NCBI RefSeq assembly: GCF_014268495.2
Contig: NZ_CP077087.1
Coordinates: forward strand, 1,987,501-2,051,500
DNA from: Pseudomonas monsensis
Lineage (GTDB): Bacteria > Pseudomonadota > Gammaproteobacteria > Pseudomonadales > Pseudomonadaceae
Direction of reading: 5' to 3'
DNA: 64,000 nt
Part shown: positions 36,350 through 44,672 of the stretch, in pieces
How the letters are laid out: each line of letters begins with the position of its first letter
Position numbering within the stretch: position 1 is the stretch's first letter
Position numbers and translations under genes: made by a program
The notes under the pieces: generated by a model
What the model was told of the DNA's origin: nothing
The model's database searches: none
The model's input: the letters and a program-made list of their open reading frames with translations, nothing else

Positions 36350-38626
36350 ATGAGCTTCGGCGCCGATGAAGAGATCCTTCAGGATTTCCTGGTTGAGGCC
36401 GGCGAGATTCTTGAGCAACTGTCCGAACAACTGGTTGAGCTGGAAAGCCGCCCGGATGATGCAGATCTGCTCAACGCAATTTTTCGCGGTTTCCATACTG
36501 TAAAAGGGGGCGCCGGCTTCCTTCAGCTCAACGAGCTGGTGGAGTGCTGTCACATCGCCGAAAACGTGTTCGACATCCTGCGCAAGGGTGAACGCCGCGT
36601 TGATGCCGAACTGATGGACGTGGTGCTCGAAGCACTGGACGCGGTGAACAGCATGTTCAGCGAAGTCCGTGAACGTGCCCCGATCACCGCCGCCACCCCG
36701 GAACTGCTGGCCGCGCTGGCGCGTCTGGCCGAGCCGCAAACGGCCGATCAAGCCCCGGCTTCACCGGTGGCCGAGATGATCGAAGAACTGGTCGTCGAAG
36801 GCGATTCGGGCGATTCGGGCGACATCACCGATAACGAATTCGAACAGCTGCTGGACTCGCTGAACGCCGTCAAGGCCGAAGCCGAAGCCCCGGTCGTTGC
36901 TGCACCGGTGCAAACTGCCGAAGCGGCCGCCAGCGATGAAATCACCGATGCCGAGTTCGAGTCGCTGCTCGATCAGTTGCACGGCAAAGGCCAGTTCGCA
37001 CCTGACGCCGTTGCACCGACGGCAGCGCCTGCGGCACCGGCGGCGGGCGACAGCTCGGACATCACCGACGACGAATTCGAAGCACTGCTTGATCAGTTGC
37101 ACGGCAAGGGCAACTTCGCCGTGGAAGCGCTGGAGTCGGCGATCGCCTCGGCACCGGCGGCACCTGCCGCACCGGTAGCCGCTGCTGCCGGCAGCGACCT
37201 GATCAGCGATCACGAGTTCGAATCGCTGCTCGACGAGCTGCACGGCAAAGGCAAGTTCGATGCAAGCGCTGCGACGGCCGGCTCCGCGTCGACAGTCGCC
37301 GCGCCTGCCGCCAAGGCTGCAGCGGCTCCGGCCGCCGCGCCGAAGGCCGCTGCCAAGCCTGAGCCAAAAGCTGAAACGCCAAAACCGGCTGCCGCTGCTG
37401 CACCGGCGCCGGCTCGTGCTCCAGCAACTCCGCCACCGGAAAAACCGGCGAGCGAAGCCGAGACCACCGTGCGAGTCGACACCGCGCGTCTCGACGAAAT
37501 CATGAACATGGTCGGCGAACTGGTGCTGGTGCGTAACCGCCTGGTGCGCCTGGGTCTCAACAGCGGCGACGAAGCCATGTCCAAGGCCGTGTCGAACCTC
37601 GACGTGGTCACGGCTGACTTGCAGACCGCGGTGATGAAGACCCGGATGCAGCCGATCAAGAAGGTCTTCGGGCGCTTCCCGCGTCTGGTTCGCGACCTCG
37701 CGCGTCAGCTCAAGAAAGAGATCAACCTGGAACTGGTGGGTGAAGAAACCGACCTCGACAAAAACCTTGTCGAGGCCCTGGCCGACCCGCTGGTCCACTT
37801 GGTGCGCAACGCTGTCGACCACGGCATCGAGTCGCCGGAAGAACGCGAAGCGTCGGGCAAGGCCCGTGGCGGTCGCGTGGTGCTGGCGGCCGAGCAGGAA
37901 GGCGACCACATCCTGTTGTCGATCTCCGACGACGGCAAGGGCATGGACCCGAACGTCCTGCGTTCGATCGCGGTAAAACGCGGCGTGATGGACAAGGACG
38001 CGGCCGATCGCCTGAGCGATACCGAGTGCTACAACCTGATCTTCGCCCCGGGTTTCTCGACCAAGACCGAGATCTCCGACGTGTCCGGCCGCGGTGTCGG
38101 CATGGACGTGGTGAAGACCAAGATTTCCCAGCTCAACGGTTCGATCAACATCTACTCGACCAAGGGCCAGGGCTCGAAGATCGTCATCAAGGTGCCGCTG
38201 ACCCTGGCGATCATGCCGACGCTGATGGTGATGCTTGGCAATCAGGCGTTCGCGTTCCCGCTGGTCAACGTCAACGAAATCTTCCACCTCGACCTGTCGA
38301 CCACCAACGTGGTGGACGGCCAGGAAGTGGTGATCGTGCGGGACAAGGCGTTGCCGTTGTTCTACCTCAAGCGCTGGCTGGTCAGCTCCGCCGCTCACGA
38401 AGAGCAGCGCGAAGGCCATGTGGTGATCCTTTCGGTGGGCACCCAGCGGATCGGCTTCGTCGTCGATCAACTGGTCGGCCAGGAAGAAGTGGTCATCAAG
38501 CCATTGGGCAAAATGCTGCAGGGCACTCCGGGCATGTCCGGCGCCACCATCACCGGTGACGGCCGCATCGCGCTGATCCTCGATGTTCCTAGCATGCTCA
38601 AGCGTTACGCCGCACGGCGTATTTGA
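36350..38626 (+). CDS. cheA: Chemotaxis histidine kinase CheA
   Basis: A 758-residue kinase. The P1 Hpt domain has His49 in FRGFHTVKGG. The dimerisation domain starts near residue 375 (VRVDTARLDEIMNMVGELV), followed by the HATPase domain (about 430-610, HLVRNAVDHG and GRGVGMDVV) and the CheW-like P5 domain (about 615-755). Between P1 and P3, instead of an obvious P2 domain, lie four acidic repeats, near residues 157, 196, 237 and 283, of the form ITDxEFExLLDxLHGKG joined by Ala/Pro-rich linkers. CheA controls CheY and CheB of this polar array. Confidence 0.96.
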   Translation: MSFGADEEILQDFLVEAGEILEQLSEQLVELESRPDDADLLNAIFRGFHTVKGGAGFLQLNELVECCHIAENVFDILRKGERRVDAELMDVVLEALDAVNSMFSEVRERAPITAATPELLAALARLAEPQTADQAPASPVAEMIEELVVEGDSGDSGDITDNEFEQLLDSLNAVKAEAEAPVVAAPVQTAEAAASDEITDAEFESLLDQLHGKGQFAPDAVAPTAAPAAPAAGDSSDITDDEFEALLDQLHGKGNFAVEALESAIASAPAAPAAPVAAAAGSDLISDHEFESLLDELHGKGKFDASAATAGSASTVAAPAAKAAAAPAAAPKAAAKPEPKAETPKPAAAAAPAPARAPATPPPEKPASEAETTVRVDTARLDEIMNMVGELVLVRNRLVRLGLNSGDEAMSKAVSNLDVVTADLQTAVMKTRMQPIKKVFGRFPRLVRDLARQLKKEINLELVGEETDLDKNLVEALADPLVHLVRNAVDHGIESPEEREASGKARGGRVVLAAEQEGDHILLSISDDGKGMDPNVLRSIAVKRGVMDKDAADRLSDTECYNLIFAPGFSTKTEISDVSGRGVGMDVVKTKISQLNGSINIYSTKGQGSKIVIKVPLTLAIMPTLMVMLGNQAFAFPLVNVNEIFHLDLSTTNVVDGQEVVIVRDKALPLFYLKRWLVSSAAHEEQREGHVVILSVGTQRIGFVVDQLVGQEEVVIKPLGKMLQGTPGMSGATITGDGRIALILDVPSMLKRYAARRI

Positions 38627-38675
38627 ATCCGGGGCAGCGGGGCGACAACGTCCCGCTGCACCTAATGGAGTGTTT

Positions 38676-39812
38676 ATGGCAGTCAAAGTCCTGGTGGTGG
38701 ACGATTCGGGTTTTTTCCGCCGCCGCGTCTCGGAAATTCTTTCAGCGGATCCGAGCATTCAGGTGGTCGGCACCGCAACCAACGGTAAAGAGGCGATTGA
38801 TCAGGCCCTGGCGCTCAAGCCGGACGTGATCACCATGGACTACGAGATGCCGATGATGGATGGCATCACGGCAGTGCGGCACATCATGCAGCGCTGCCCG
38901 ACCCCGGTGTTGATGTTCTCCTCGCTGACCCACGAAGGCGCCCGGGTAACCCTGGATGCGCTGGATGCCGGCGCGGTGGATTTCCTGCCGAAGAATTTTG
39001 AAGACATCTCGCGTAACCCGGAGAAGGTCAAGCAACTGCTGTGCGAGAAGGTCCATAGCATCTCGCGCAGTAATCGTCGTTTCAGTGCCTACAGTGCGCC
39101 GGCTCCGGCCGCTGCACCGACGCCTGCGCCAGCACCGGCGGCATCGAGCTTCAGCAGCCACAGCACCAGTGCTCCGGCTCGCCCGGCACCGGCGCCTGCT
39201 CCGGCGCGCGCTCCGGCCGCCAGCGCTTCGTCGCCGGCACCGAAACGCAAAGCCTACAAACTGGTCGCCATCGGTACTTCGACCGGTGGCCCGGTTGCCC
39301 TGCAACGGGTGCTGACCCAGTTGCCGGCGAACTTCCCGGCACCGATCGTGCTGATCCAGCACATGCCGGCGGCGTTCACCAAGGCGTTTGCCGAGCGTCT
39401 GGACAAGCTGTGCCGCATCAGCGTCAAGGAAGCCGAGGATGGCGACATCCTGCGTCCGGGCCTGGCGCTGCTGGCGCCGGGTGGCAAGCAGATGATGATC
39501 GACGGCCGTGGCGCGGTGAAAATCCTCCCGGGCGACGAGCGTCTGAATTACAAGCCGTGCGTGGACATCACCTTCGGTTCCGCGGCCAAGTCCTACGGTG
39601 ACAAAGTTCTGGCGGTCGTCTTGACCGGCATGGGCGCCGACGGCCGTGAAGGCGCGCGCCTGCTCAAACAGGGCGGCAGCTCGGTCTGGGCGCAAGATGA
39701 GGCAAGCTGCGTGATCTACGGGATGCCGATGGCCATCGTCAAAGCCGACCTGGCTGACGCGGTCTACGGCCTGGACGACATCGGCAAGCACATCGTCGAG
39801 GCGTGTATCTGA
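38676..39812 (+). CDS. cheB: Chemotaxis protein-glutamate methylesterase CheB
   Basis: A 378-residue protein. The receiver domain has VDDSGFFRRR and Asp55 in ITMDYEMPMMDG. An Ala/Pro-rich linker runs from about 140 to 190. The CheB esterase domain shows catalytic Ser202 in GTSTGGP, His229 in QHMP and Asp in TGMGADGREGA. It removes methyl groups from chemoreceptors when phosphorylated by CheA. GGAG at 38667-38670 fixes the ATG at 38676. The stop overlaps the motC start. No cheR is in the window. Confidence 0.95.
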   Translation: MAVKVLVVDDSGFFRRRVSEILSADPSIQVVGTATNGKEAIDQALALKPDVITMDYEMPMMDGITAVRHIMQRCPTPVLMFSSLTHEGARVTLDALDAGAVDFLPKNFEDISRNPEKVKQLLCEKVHSISRSNRRFSAYSAPAPAAAPTPAPAPAASSFSSHSTSAPARPAPAPAPARAPAASASSPAPKRKAYKLVAIGTSTGGPVALQRVLTQLPANFPAPIVLIQHMPAAFTKAFAERLDKLCRISVKEAEDGDILRPGLALLAPGGKQMMIDGRGAVKILPGDERLNYKPCVDITFGSAAKSYGDKVLAVVLTGMGADGREGARLLKQGGSSVWAQDEASCVIYGMPMAIVKADLADAVYGLDDIGKHIVEACI

Positions 39813-40552
39813 TGGATGTTCTAAGCCTTATCGGGATCATCATGGCGTTCGTCGCCATCATCGGCGGCAACTACCTGGAAGGCGGTCACCTCGGCGCGCT
39901 GGCCAACGGCCCGGCAGCGCTGATCGTCCTCGGTGGCACCATCGGTGCCGCGTTGCTGCAATCGCCGATGAGCGCCTTCAAGCGCGCCATGCAGATCCTG
40001 GCGTGGATTCTGTTTCCGCCACGCGTGGACCTGGCCGGCGGCATCGACCGCGTGGTCAACTGGAGTCTCACTGCGCGCAAGGAAGGCCTGCTCGGCCTGG
40101 AAGGCGTGGCCGATGCCGAGCCGGACAACTACTCGCGCAAGGGCTTGCAACTGCTGGTCGACGGCGCCGAGCCGGAAGCCATCCGCAGCATTCTTGAAGT
40201 GGATTTCTACACCCAGGAAGCCCGCGATATCGAAGCGGCGAAAGTCTTTGAAAGCATGGGCGGCTATGCGCCGACCATCGGTATCATCGGCGCGGTGATG
40301 GGCCTGATTCACGTGATGGGCAACCTCGCCGATCCGACGCAACTGGGCAGCGGCATCGCCGTGGCCTTCGTCGCGACCATCTACGGTGTGGCCAGTGCCA
40401 ACCTGGTGTTGCTGCCGGTGGCGGCCAAGCTCAAGTCAATCGCATTGCGGCAGTCGCGTTATCGCGAAATGTTGCTGGAAGGAATTCTGTCGATCGCCGA
40501 AGGTGAAAACCCACGCTCTATCGAGCTGAAGCTTCAGGGCTTCATGGATTGA
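39812..40552 (+). CDS. motC: Flagellar stator protein MotC (MotA-like)
   Basis: A 246-residue inner-membrane protein with four membrane segments (about 4-22, 32-50, 148-168, 180-200) and the MotA signature GYAPTIGIIGAVMGLIHVM. Pseudomonas has two stators, MotAB and MotCD; MotCD is needed for swarming and high load. The ATG at 39812 overlaps the cheB stop. Confidence 0.95.
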   Translation: MDVLSLIGIIMAFVAIIGGNYLEGGHLGALANGPAALIVLGGTIGAALLQSPMSAFKRAMQILAWILFPPRVDLAGGIDRVVNWSLTARKEGLLGLEGVADAEPDNYSRKGLQLLVDGAEPEAIRSILEVDFYTQEARDIEAAKVFESMGGYAPTIGIIGAVMGLIHVMGNLADPTQLGSGIAVAFVATIYGVASANLVLLPVAAKLKSIALRQSRYREMLLEGILSIAEGENPRSIELKLQGFMD

Positions 40553-40567
40553 TGGGGGTAATGGACT

Positions 40568-41458
40568 ATGGCTCGCCGCAGGCATCAGGAAGAACACGTT
40601 AACCACGAGCGCTGGCTCGTGTCCTACGCGGATTTCATCACGCTGCTGTTCGCTTTCTTCGTGGTGATGTACTCGATCTCGTCGATCAACGAAGGCAAAT
40701 ACAAGGTCATTTCCGAGGCGCTGATCGGGGTCTTCACCGACTCCGACCGCTCGCTCAAGCCGATCCCGATCGGTGACGAACGACCGAAAACCGTGACCCC
40801 GGCCAAGCCGCTGGTCAAGGACGCCGAGCAGGTCGACGCCGGGATCGCCGGGGCCAGTGATCCGCTGAAAAGCATCGCCGATGATATCAGCGCCGCATTC
40901 GGCGACTTGATCGCTTCCAACCAGATGACCGTGCGTGGCAACGAGTTGTGGGTCGAGATCGAACTCAACTCCAGCCTGTTGTTTGGCAGCGGCGACGCGA
41001 TGCCGAGCGACATCGCGTTCAACATCATCGACAAGGTCGCGGCGATCCTCAAGCCGTTCGACAACCCGATCCACGTCGAAGGCTTCACCGACGATCAGCC
41101 GATCCGCACCGCGCAGTACCCGACCAACTGGGAACTGTCCTCGGCGCGTTCGGCGAGCATCGTGCGCATGCTGGCGATGCAGGGGGTGAACCCCGGGCGT
41201 CTGGCATCGGTGGGGTATGGCGAGTTCCAGCCGGTGGCCAATAACGCCACCGCCGAAGGCCGCGCAAAGAACCGGCGCGTGGTGTTGGTGGTGTCGCGCA
41301 ATCTGGATGTGCGCCGCAGTCTGACCGGCACCGGCACCGCCAATGCACAACCGGACGCGGCGTTGAAGCGCGCTGGCACACAAACTGCACCGACCCCGGT
41401 CAAGACGCCGGGACGCGAGAGTGCCGTCAATTCTCCGTCACCCGCATTAATACGCTGA
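40568..41458 (+). CDS. motD: Flagellar stator protein MotD (MotB-like)
   Basis: A 296-residue protein with one membrane helix (about 17-37) containing the proton-conducting Asp22 in SYADFITLLFAFF. A plug/linker region follows, then an OmpA-like peptidoglycan-binding domain (about 130-250, VEGFTDDQPI and ELSSARSASIVRML). It partners MotC. The C-terminal tail is Ala/Thr/Pro-rich and probably disordered. Confidence 0.95.
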   Translation: MARRRHQEEHVNHERWLVSYADFITLLFAFFVVMYSISSINEGKYKVISEALIGVFTDSDRSLKPIPIGDERPKTVTPAKPLVKDAEQVDAGIAGASDPLKSIADDISAAFGDLIASNQMTVRGNELWVEIELNSSLLFGSGDAMPSDIAFNIIDKVAAILKPFDNPIHVEGFTDDQPIRTAQYPTNWELSSARSASIVRMLAMQGVNPGRLASVGYGEFQPVANNATAEGRAKNRRVVLVVSRNLDVRRSLTGTGTANAQPDAALKRAGTQTAPTPVKTPGRESAVNSPSPALIR

Positions 41459-41501
41459 GCTATGTCTCGGTCGAGCATCTCGACCGGGAGGAACGAACCG
41501 A

Positions 41502-42290
41502 ATGAGAGTCTGGGCAGTCGCCAATCAAAAGGGTGGTGTCGGTAAAACCACATCTTCCATCGCTTTAGCCGGATTGCTGGCGGAGGCGGGCAAGCGCGTG
41601 GTTGTGGTCGACCTCGACCCGCACGGCTCGATGACCAGCTATTTCGGCTACGACCCCGACAGCCTGGAACACAGCAATTACGACCTGTTTCTGCACAAGG
41701 GCAGCGTGCCGCAAGGCCTGCCGGGGCAGTTGCTGTTGTCGACCAGTGACGAGCGCATTTCCCTGCTGCCATCGAGCACCGCGCTCGCGACCCTTGAGCG
41801 TCAGTCGCCGGGGCAGAGTGGTCTGGGCCTGGTGATCGCCAAGAGTCTGGCGCAGTTGTGGCAGGACTTTGATTACGCAGTGATCGACAGCCCGCCGTTG
41901 CTCGGCGTGCTGATGGTCAACGCCTTGGCCGCGAGCCAGCAACTGGTGATCCCGGTGCAGACCGAACACCTGGCCGTCAAAGGTCTGGAGCGCATGGTCA
42001 ACACCCTGGCGATGATCAACCGCTCGCGCAAACAGGCGCTGCCGTTCAGCATCGTGCCGACCCTGTTCGACCGCCGTACGCAAGCCTCGATGCACACCTT
42101 GCGCGTGCTGCGCGACAAATTCCCCGACGAGATCTGGCAGGGTTATATCCCGGTCGATACCCGTCTGCGCGACGCCAGCCGGGCCGGTGTCACGCCTTCG
42201 CAATTCGACGGCAAGAGCCGTGGCGTGCTGGCTTACCGCGCGCTGCTCAAGCATCTGTTGGCGCAACAACTTGTTCCGCAGGTGGCTTGA
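41502..42290 (+). CDS. parC: ParA-like ATPase for chemotaxis array placement (ParC)
   Basis: A 262-residue ParA family ATPase with Walker A NQKGGVGKTTSS (residues 8-19), VDLDPHGS near 41 and a D-x-P motif in IDSPPLLG. ParA-like proteins at this locus in Vibrio and Pseudomonas (ParC) place chemotaxis clusters at the cell pole together with ParP. Location between motD and the CheW-domain gene supports this role rather than plasmid or chromosome partition. The symbol should not be confused with topoisomerase IV parC. Confidence 0.85.
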   Translation: MRVWAVANQKGGVGKTTSSIALAGLLAEAGKRVVVVDLDPHGSMTSYFGYDPDSLEHSNYDLFLHKGSVPQGLPGQLLLSTSDERISLLPSSTALATLERQSPGQSGLGLVIAKSLAQLWQDFDYAVIDSPPLLGVLMVNALAASQQLVIPVQTEHLAVKGLERMVNTLAMINRSRKQALPFSIVPTLFDRRTQASMHTLRVLRDKFPDEIWQGYIPVDTRLRDASRAGVTPSQFDGKSRGVLAYRALLKHLLAQQLVPQVA

Positions 42291-42292
42291 GC

Positions 42293-43249
42293 ATGAATCG
42301 GCCGATCAAATTGACGTCGCGTCCGCAACTGGCGTTGCAATCCTATCTGGATGGCTTGCTGCAGGAGATTCCTGACGAGTTGCTGCCAGTTGAGGCGCCG
42401 GTCGAGGTGATCGAAAGCACCGAGGCACTGGACGAGTTCCAGGCCGCGGTACTGGAGGAACAGGCGCGTGACGCCCTGAAAGCGGCCAAGCCTGCCGCAC
42501 CGGTTGCTGCGCCTGCCGCCGCCCCGGTGGCCAAGGCCCCTGTCACGTTGCTTGAAGAGGCTGAGCCGGTGCGCGCAGCGGTTTCGACGCTCGCGCCCCT
42601 GCTGCAAACCCAATTGCTGAAAACCACGCCGGAACCGGCGGTGGTCGAGCCGGCTCCGGCTCCAGTTGCGCGTACGCCGGTCGAGCAGACCCTGGTCCCG
42701 CCGCTGGTAGAAGTGCATCTGCCGCCGAGCAATACGCCGCCACCGGTGGAAACCGATGGCCGCCCGGCCTGGGCTTCGGAAGCGTTCGAATGCCTGCTGT
42801 TCGACGTTGCCGGGTTGACCCTGGCCGTGCCGCTGGTGTGCCTCGGCTCGATTTATTCGCTGGCCGGCCACGAGCTGACGCCACTGTTCGGCCAGCCGGA
42901 ATGGTTCCTCGGGATTCTGCCGAGCCAGGCCGGCAACCTGAAAGTGTTGGACACCGCACGCTGGGTCATGCCGGATCGCTATCGCGATGACTTCCGTCAG
43001 GGCCTGCAGTACGTGATTTCGGTACAAGGTTACGAGTGGGGGCTGGCGGTGCATCAGGTCAGCCGCTCGTTGCGTCTGGACCCGAATGAAATCAAATGGA
43101 GAAGTCACCGGGGTCAGCGGCCTTGGCTCGCCGGCACCGTGATTGAGCACATGTGTGCATTGCTTGACGTTTCCGCACTGGCCGAGTTGATCGCCAGCGG
43201 TGGGGCAAAGCACCTCGGCGGCCACAAGCCGCTACATAAACCGACGTAG
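42293..43249 (+). CDS. parP: ParP-like protein with CheW domain
   Basis: A 318-residue protein. The first 160 residues are Ala/Pro/Val-rich and probably flexible. The C-terminal CheW-like domain runs from about 165 to 300 (ECLLFDVAGLTLAVPL). In Vibrio, ParP links ParC to CheA and keeps arrays polar, and the P. aeruginosa homologue PA1463 sits in the same place. The ATG at 42293 lies two bases after the parC-like stop. Confidence 0.82.
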   Translation: MNRPIKLTSRPQLALQSYLDGLLQEIPDELLPVEAPVEVIESTEALDEFQAAVLEEQARDALKAAKPAAPVAAPAAAPVAKAPVTLLEEAEPVRAAVSTLAPLLQTQLLKTTPEPAVVEPAPAPVARTPVEQTLVPPLVEVHLPPSNTPPPVETDGRPAWASEAFECLLFDVAGLTLAVPLVCLGSIYSLAGHELTPLFGQPEWFLGILPSQAGNLKVLDTARWVMPDRYRDDFRQGLQYVISVQGYEWGLAVHQVSRSLRLDPNEIKWRSHRGQRPWLAGTVIEHMCALLDVSALAELIASGGAKHLGGHKPLHKPT

Positions 43250-43272
43250 CAGCCGACATAACAATCAGGCGA

Positions 43273-43326
43273 CGGCATTGTTGAATGCCGCCACACAGAA
43301 CACACACCGCCCAGAGCGGTTTTTTC
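43273..43326 (+). terminator. Two hairpins, the second terminator-like, before cheW
   Basis: CGGCATT-GTTG-AATGCCG (43273-43290) is a stable hairpin. CCGC-CCAGA-GCGG followed by TTTTTT (43308-43325) has the form of a short intrinsic terminator. They lie between the parP-like gene and cheW, and could lower or regulate cheW expression. Confidence 0.6.
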
Positions 43327-43339
43327 GAGGGGTCAGGGT

Positions 43340-43825
43340 ATGAGTAGTCAGGCGACGAATGCAAAAGGTTCTGAAGATCCGATCCTGCAATGGGTGACCT
43401 TCAAACTGGACAACGAAACCTACGGCATCAACGTGATGCGCGTTCAGGAAGTGTTGCGCTACACCGAGATCGCTCCGGTGCCGGGCGCGCCAAGCTACGT
43501 GCTGGGCATCATCAACCTGCGCGGTAACGTGGTCACCGTGATCGACACCCGTCAGCGCTTCGGCCTGAACAGCGGCGAGATCAGCGACAACACCCGTATC
43601 GTCATCATCGAAGCCGACAAGCAAGTCGTCGGCATCATGGTCGACAGCGTTGCTGAAGTGGTTTACCTGCGTCAGTCGGAAATCGAGACCGCACCGAACG
43701 TCGGTAACGAAGAGTCGGCCAAGTTCATCCAGGGCGTGTGCAACAAGAACAACGAACTCCTCATCCTCGTCGAACTCGACAAGATGATGAGCGAAGAAGA
43801 ATGGTCGGATCTGGAGAACATCTGA
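43340..43825 (+). CDS. cheW: Chemotaxis coupling protein CheW
   Basis: A 161-residue single CheW domain (about 20-155) with the signature INVMRVQEVLRYTEIAPVPG and VLGIINLRGNVVTVID. It links receptors to CheA. GAGGGG at 43328-43333 is the ribosome site. Its stop touches the TTG start of the DUF2802 gene. Confidence 0.96.
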   Translation: MSSQATNAKGSEDPILQWVTFKLDNETYGINVMRVQEVLRYTEIAPVPGAPSYVLGIINLRGNVVTVIDTRQRFGLNSGEISDNTRIVIIEADKQVVGIMVDSVAEVVYLRQSEIETAPNVGNEESAKFIQGVCNKNNELLILVELDKMMSEEEWSDLENI

Positions 43826-44221
43826 TTGATTCTTGAGGTTGCAGTCATTGTCCTGTTCCTCTTCTGGGCAGGCACGCTGGCGATGTTTCTGGCGTACATC
43901 AAGGCGCAGCGGGTGATCGCTGCGCAACAGGCCCAGGGCGATGCGCTGCGTGATCAGCGCATCAAGGAACTGGCCAAACGTGTCGACGATTACCAGAACG
44001 GCAACGTGCGCATGGGCGACGCCCTGCATGAGTTGCGCTCGGTGGTCGGTCCTTTGCCGGACAAAATCGTTGCGCTTGAGCAGCGCGATCCGTCGAGCCT
44101 GTCATTCGCCCAAGCGGCGAAACTGGTGGGCATGGGCGCGAGCGTCGATGAACTGACTCAGTCCTGCGGGTTGACCCAGGCTGAGGCGGAGTTGATGCGC
44201 AAATTACATAAGGGCAGCTAA
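43826..44221 (+). CDS. DUF2802 domain protein, probably motility-associated
   Basis: A 131-residue protein with one N-terminal membrane segment (ILEVAVIVLFLFWAGTLAMFLAY, in part, residues 2-24). A coiled-coil stretch (about 30-65) and a C-terminal helical domain (about 85-131, YxLxQSCGLTQAEAELM-like) follow. It matches the Pseudomonas gene always found just after cheW (PA1465 position), family DUF2802. The start is TTG at 43826, with GGAG at 43813-43816. Function is unknown; a link to the polar machinery is inferred from context only. Confidence 0.78.
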   Translation: MILEVAVIVLFLFWAGTLAMFLAYIKAQRVIAAQQAQGDALRDQRIKELAKRVDDYQNGNVRMGDALHELRSVVGPLPDKIVALEQRDPSSLSFAQAAKLVGMGASVDELTQSCGLTQAEAELMRKLHKGS

Positions 44222-44251
44222 GAGCTTCAAGCTTATAGCGGCAAGCAATAT

Positions 44252-44332
44252 CAAAAGATCGCAGCGTTCGGCAGCGCCTACAGGGGAAACGCTAATCCTG
44301 ATGTAGGAGCGGTCGAAGGCTGCGATCTTTTG
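44252..44332. repeat. Inverted repeat acting as convergent terminator
   Basis: CAAAAGATCGCAGCGTTCG (44252-44270) and CGAAGGCTGCGATCTTTTG (44314-44332) are near-perfect complements. The left arm bears an A-run and the right a T-run. It stands between the convergent DUF2802 and FlhB-like genes. This is a common Pseudomonas intergenic repeat type. Confidence 0.75.
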
Positions 44333-44342
44333 CTTTCAGGGC

Positions 44343-44672
44343 TTAATAATCATCCCCACGTTCGGTGACGTCCTTCTCGACCATCGGCGCATTCGGGTCC
44401 TGCCCCTCGGGGAATTTTCCCTTCAGATTCCACGCAAACGCGATGATCTCGGCAATGGTCCGGTAGAGCTCTTCGGGAATGCTGTCGCCCAATTCCATTC
44501 GTGCCAACAAGCGCACCAGCTCGGCGTTCTCGTAGATTGGCACTTCGTAGTCGCGAGCAATGCGCAGGATTTCTTCGGCCAGCTCTTCGTCGCCCTTGGC
44601 GGTGAGGGTCGGGGCGTGGTTGCCGTCGTATTTGAGGGCGATGGCCTGGCGTGGTGCGGTGGAATCGTTCAT
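44343..44672 (-). CDS. FlhB C-terminal domain homologue (FhlB/FlhX type)
   Basis: A 109-residue soluble protein corresponding to the cytoplasmic end of FlhB without membrane segments or the NPTH cleavage site. It matches the region after cleavage (AIALKYDGNHAPTLTAKG and EEILRIARDYEVPIYENAELV). Such proteins can replace the C-terminal cleavage fragment of FlhB in some bacteria. Its start lies inside the 3' end of the FliK-like gene upstream, so the two probably work together in export switching. Confidence 0.85.
   Translation of the reverse strand: MNDSTAPRQAIALKYDGNHAPTLTAKGDEELAEEILRIARDYEVPIYENAELVRLLARMELGDSIPEELYRTIAEIIAFAWNLKGKFPEGQDPNAPMVEKDVTERGDDY

Noticed and set aside
36761..38758. 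Minus-strand frame of 665 codons opposite cheA
   Set aside because: Shadow of cheA; low-complexity His/Arg/Gln-rich product.
41502..42290. Plasmid partition ATPase
   Set aside because: The position between motD and the CheW-domain gene matches the chromosomal chemotaxis-associated ParA-like gene; no parB or plasmid genes are near.
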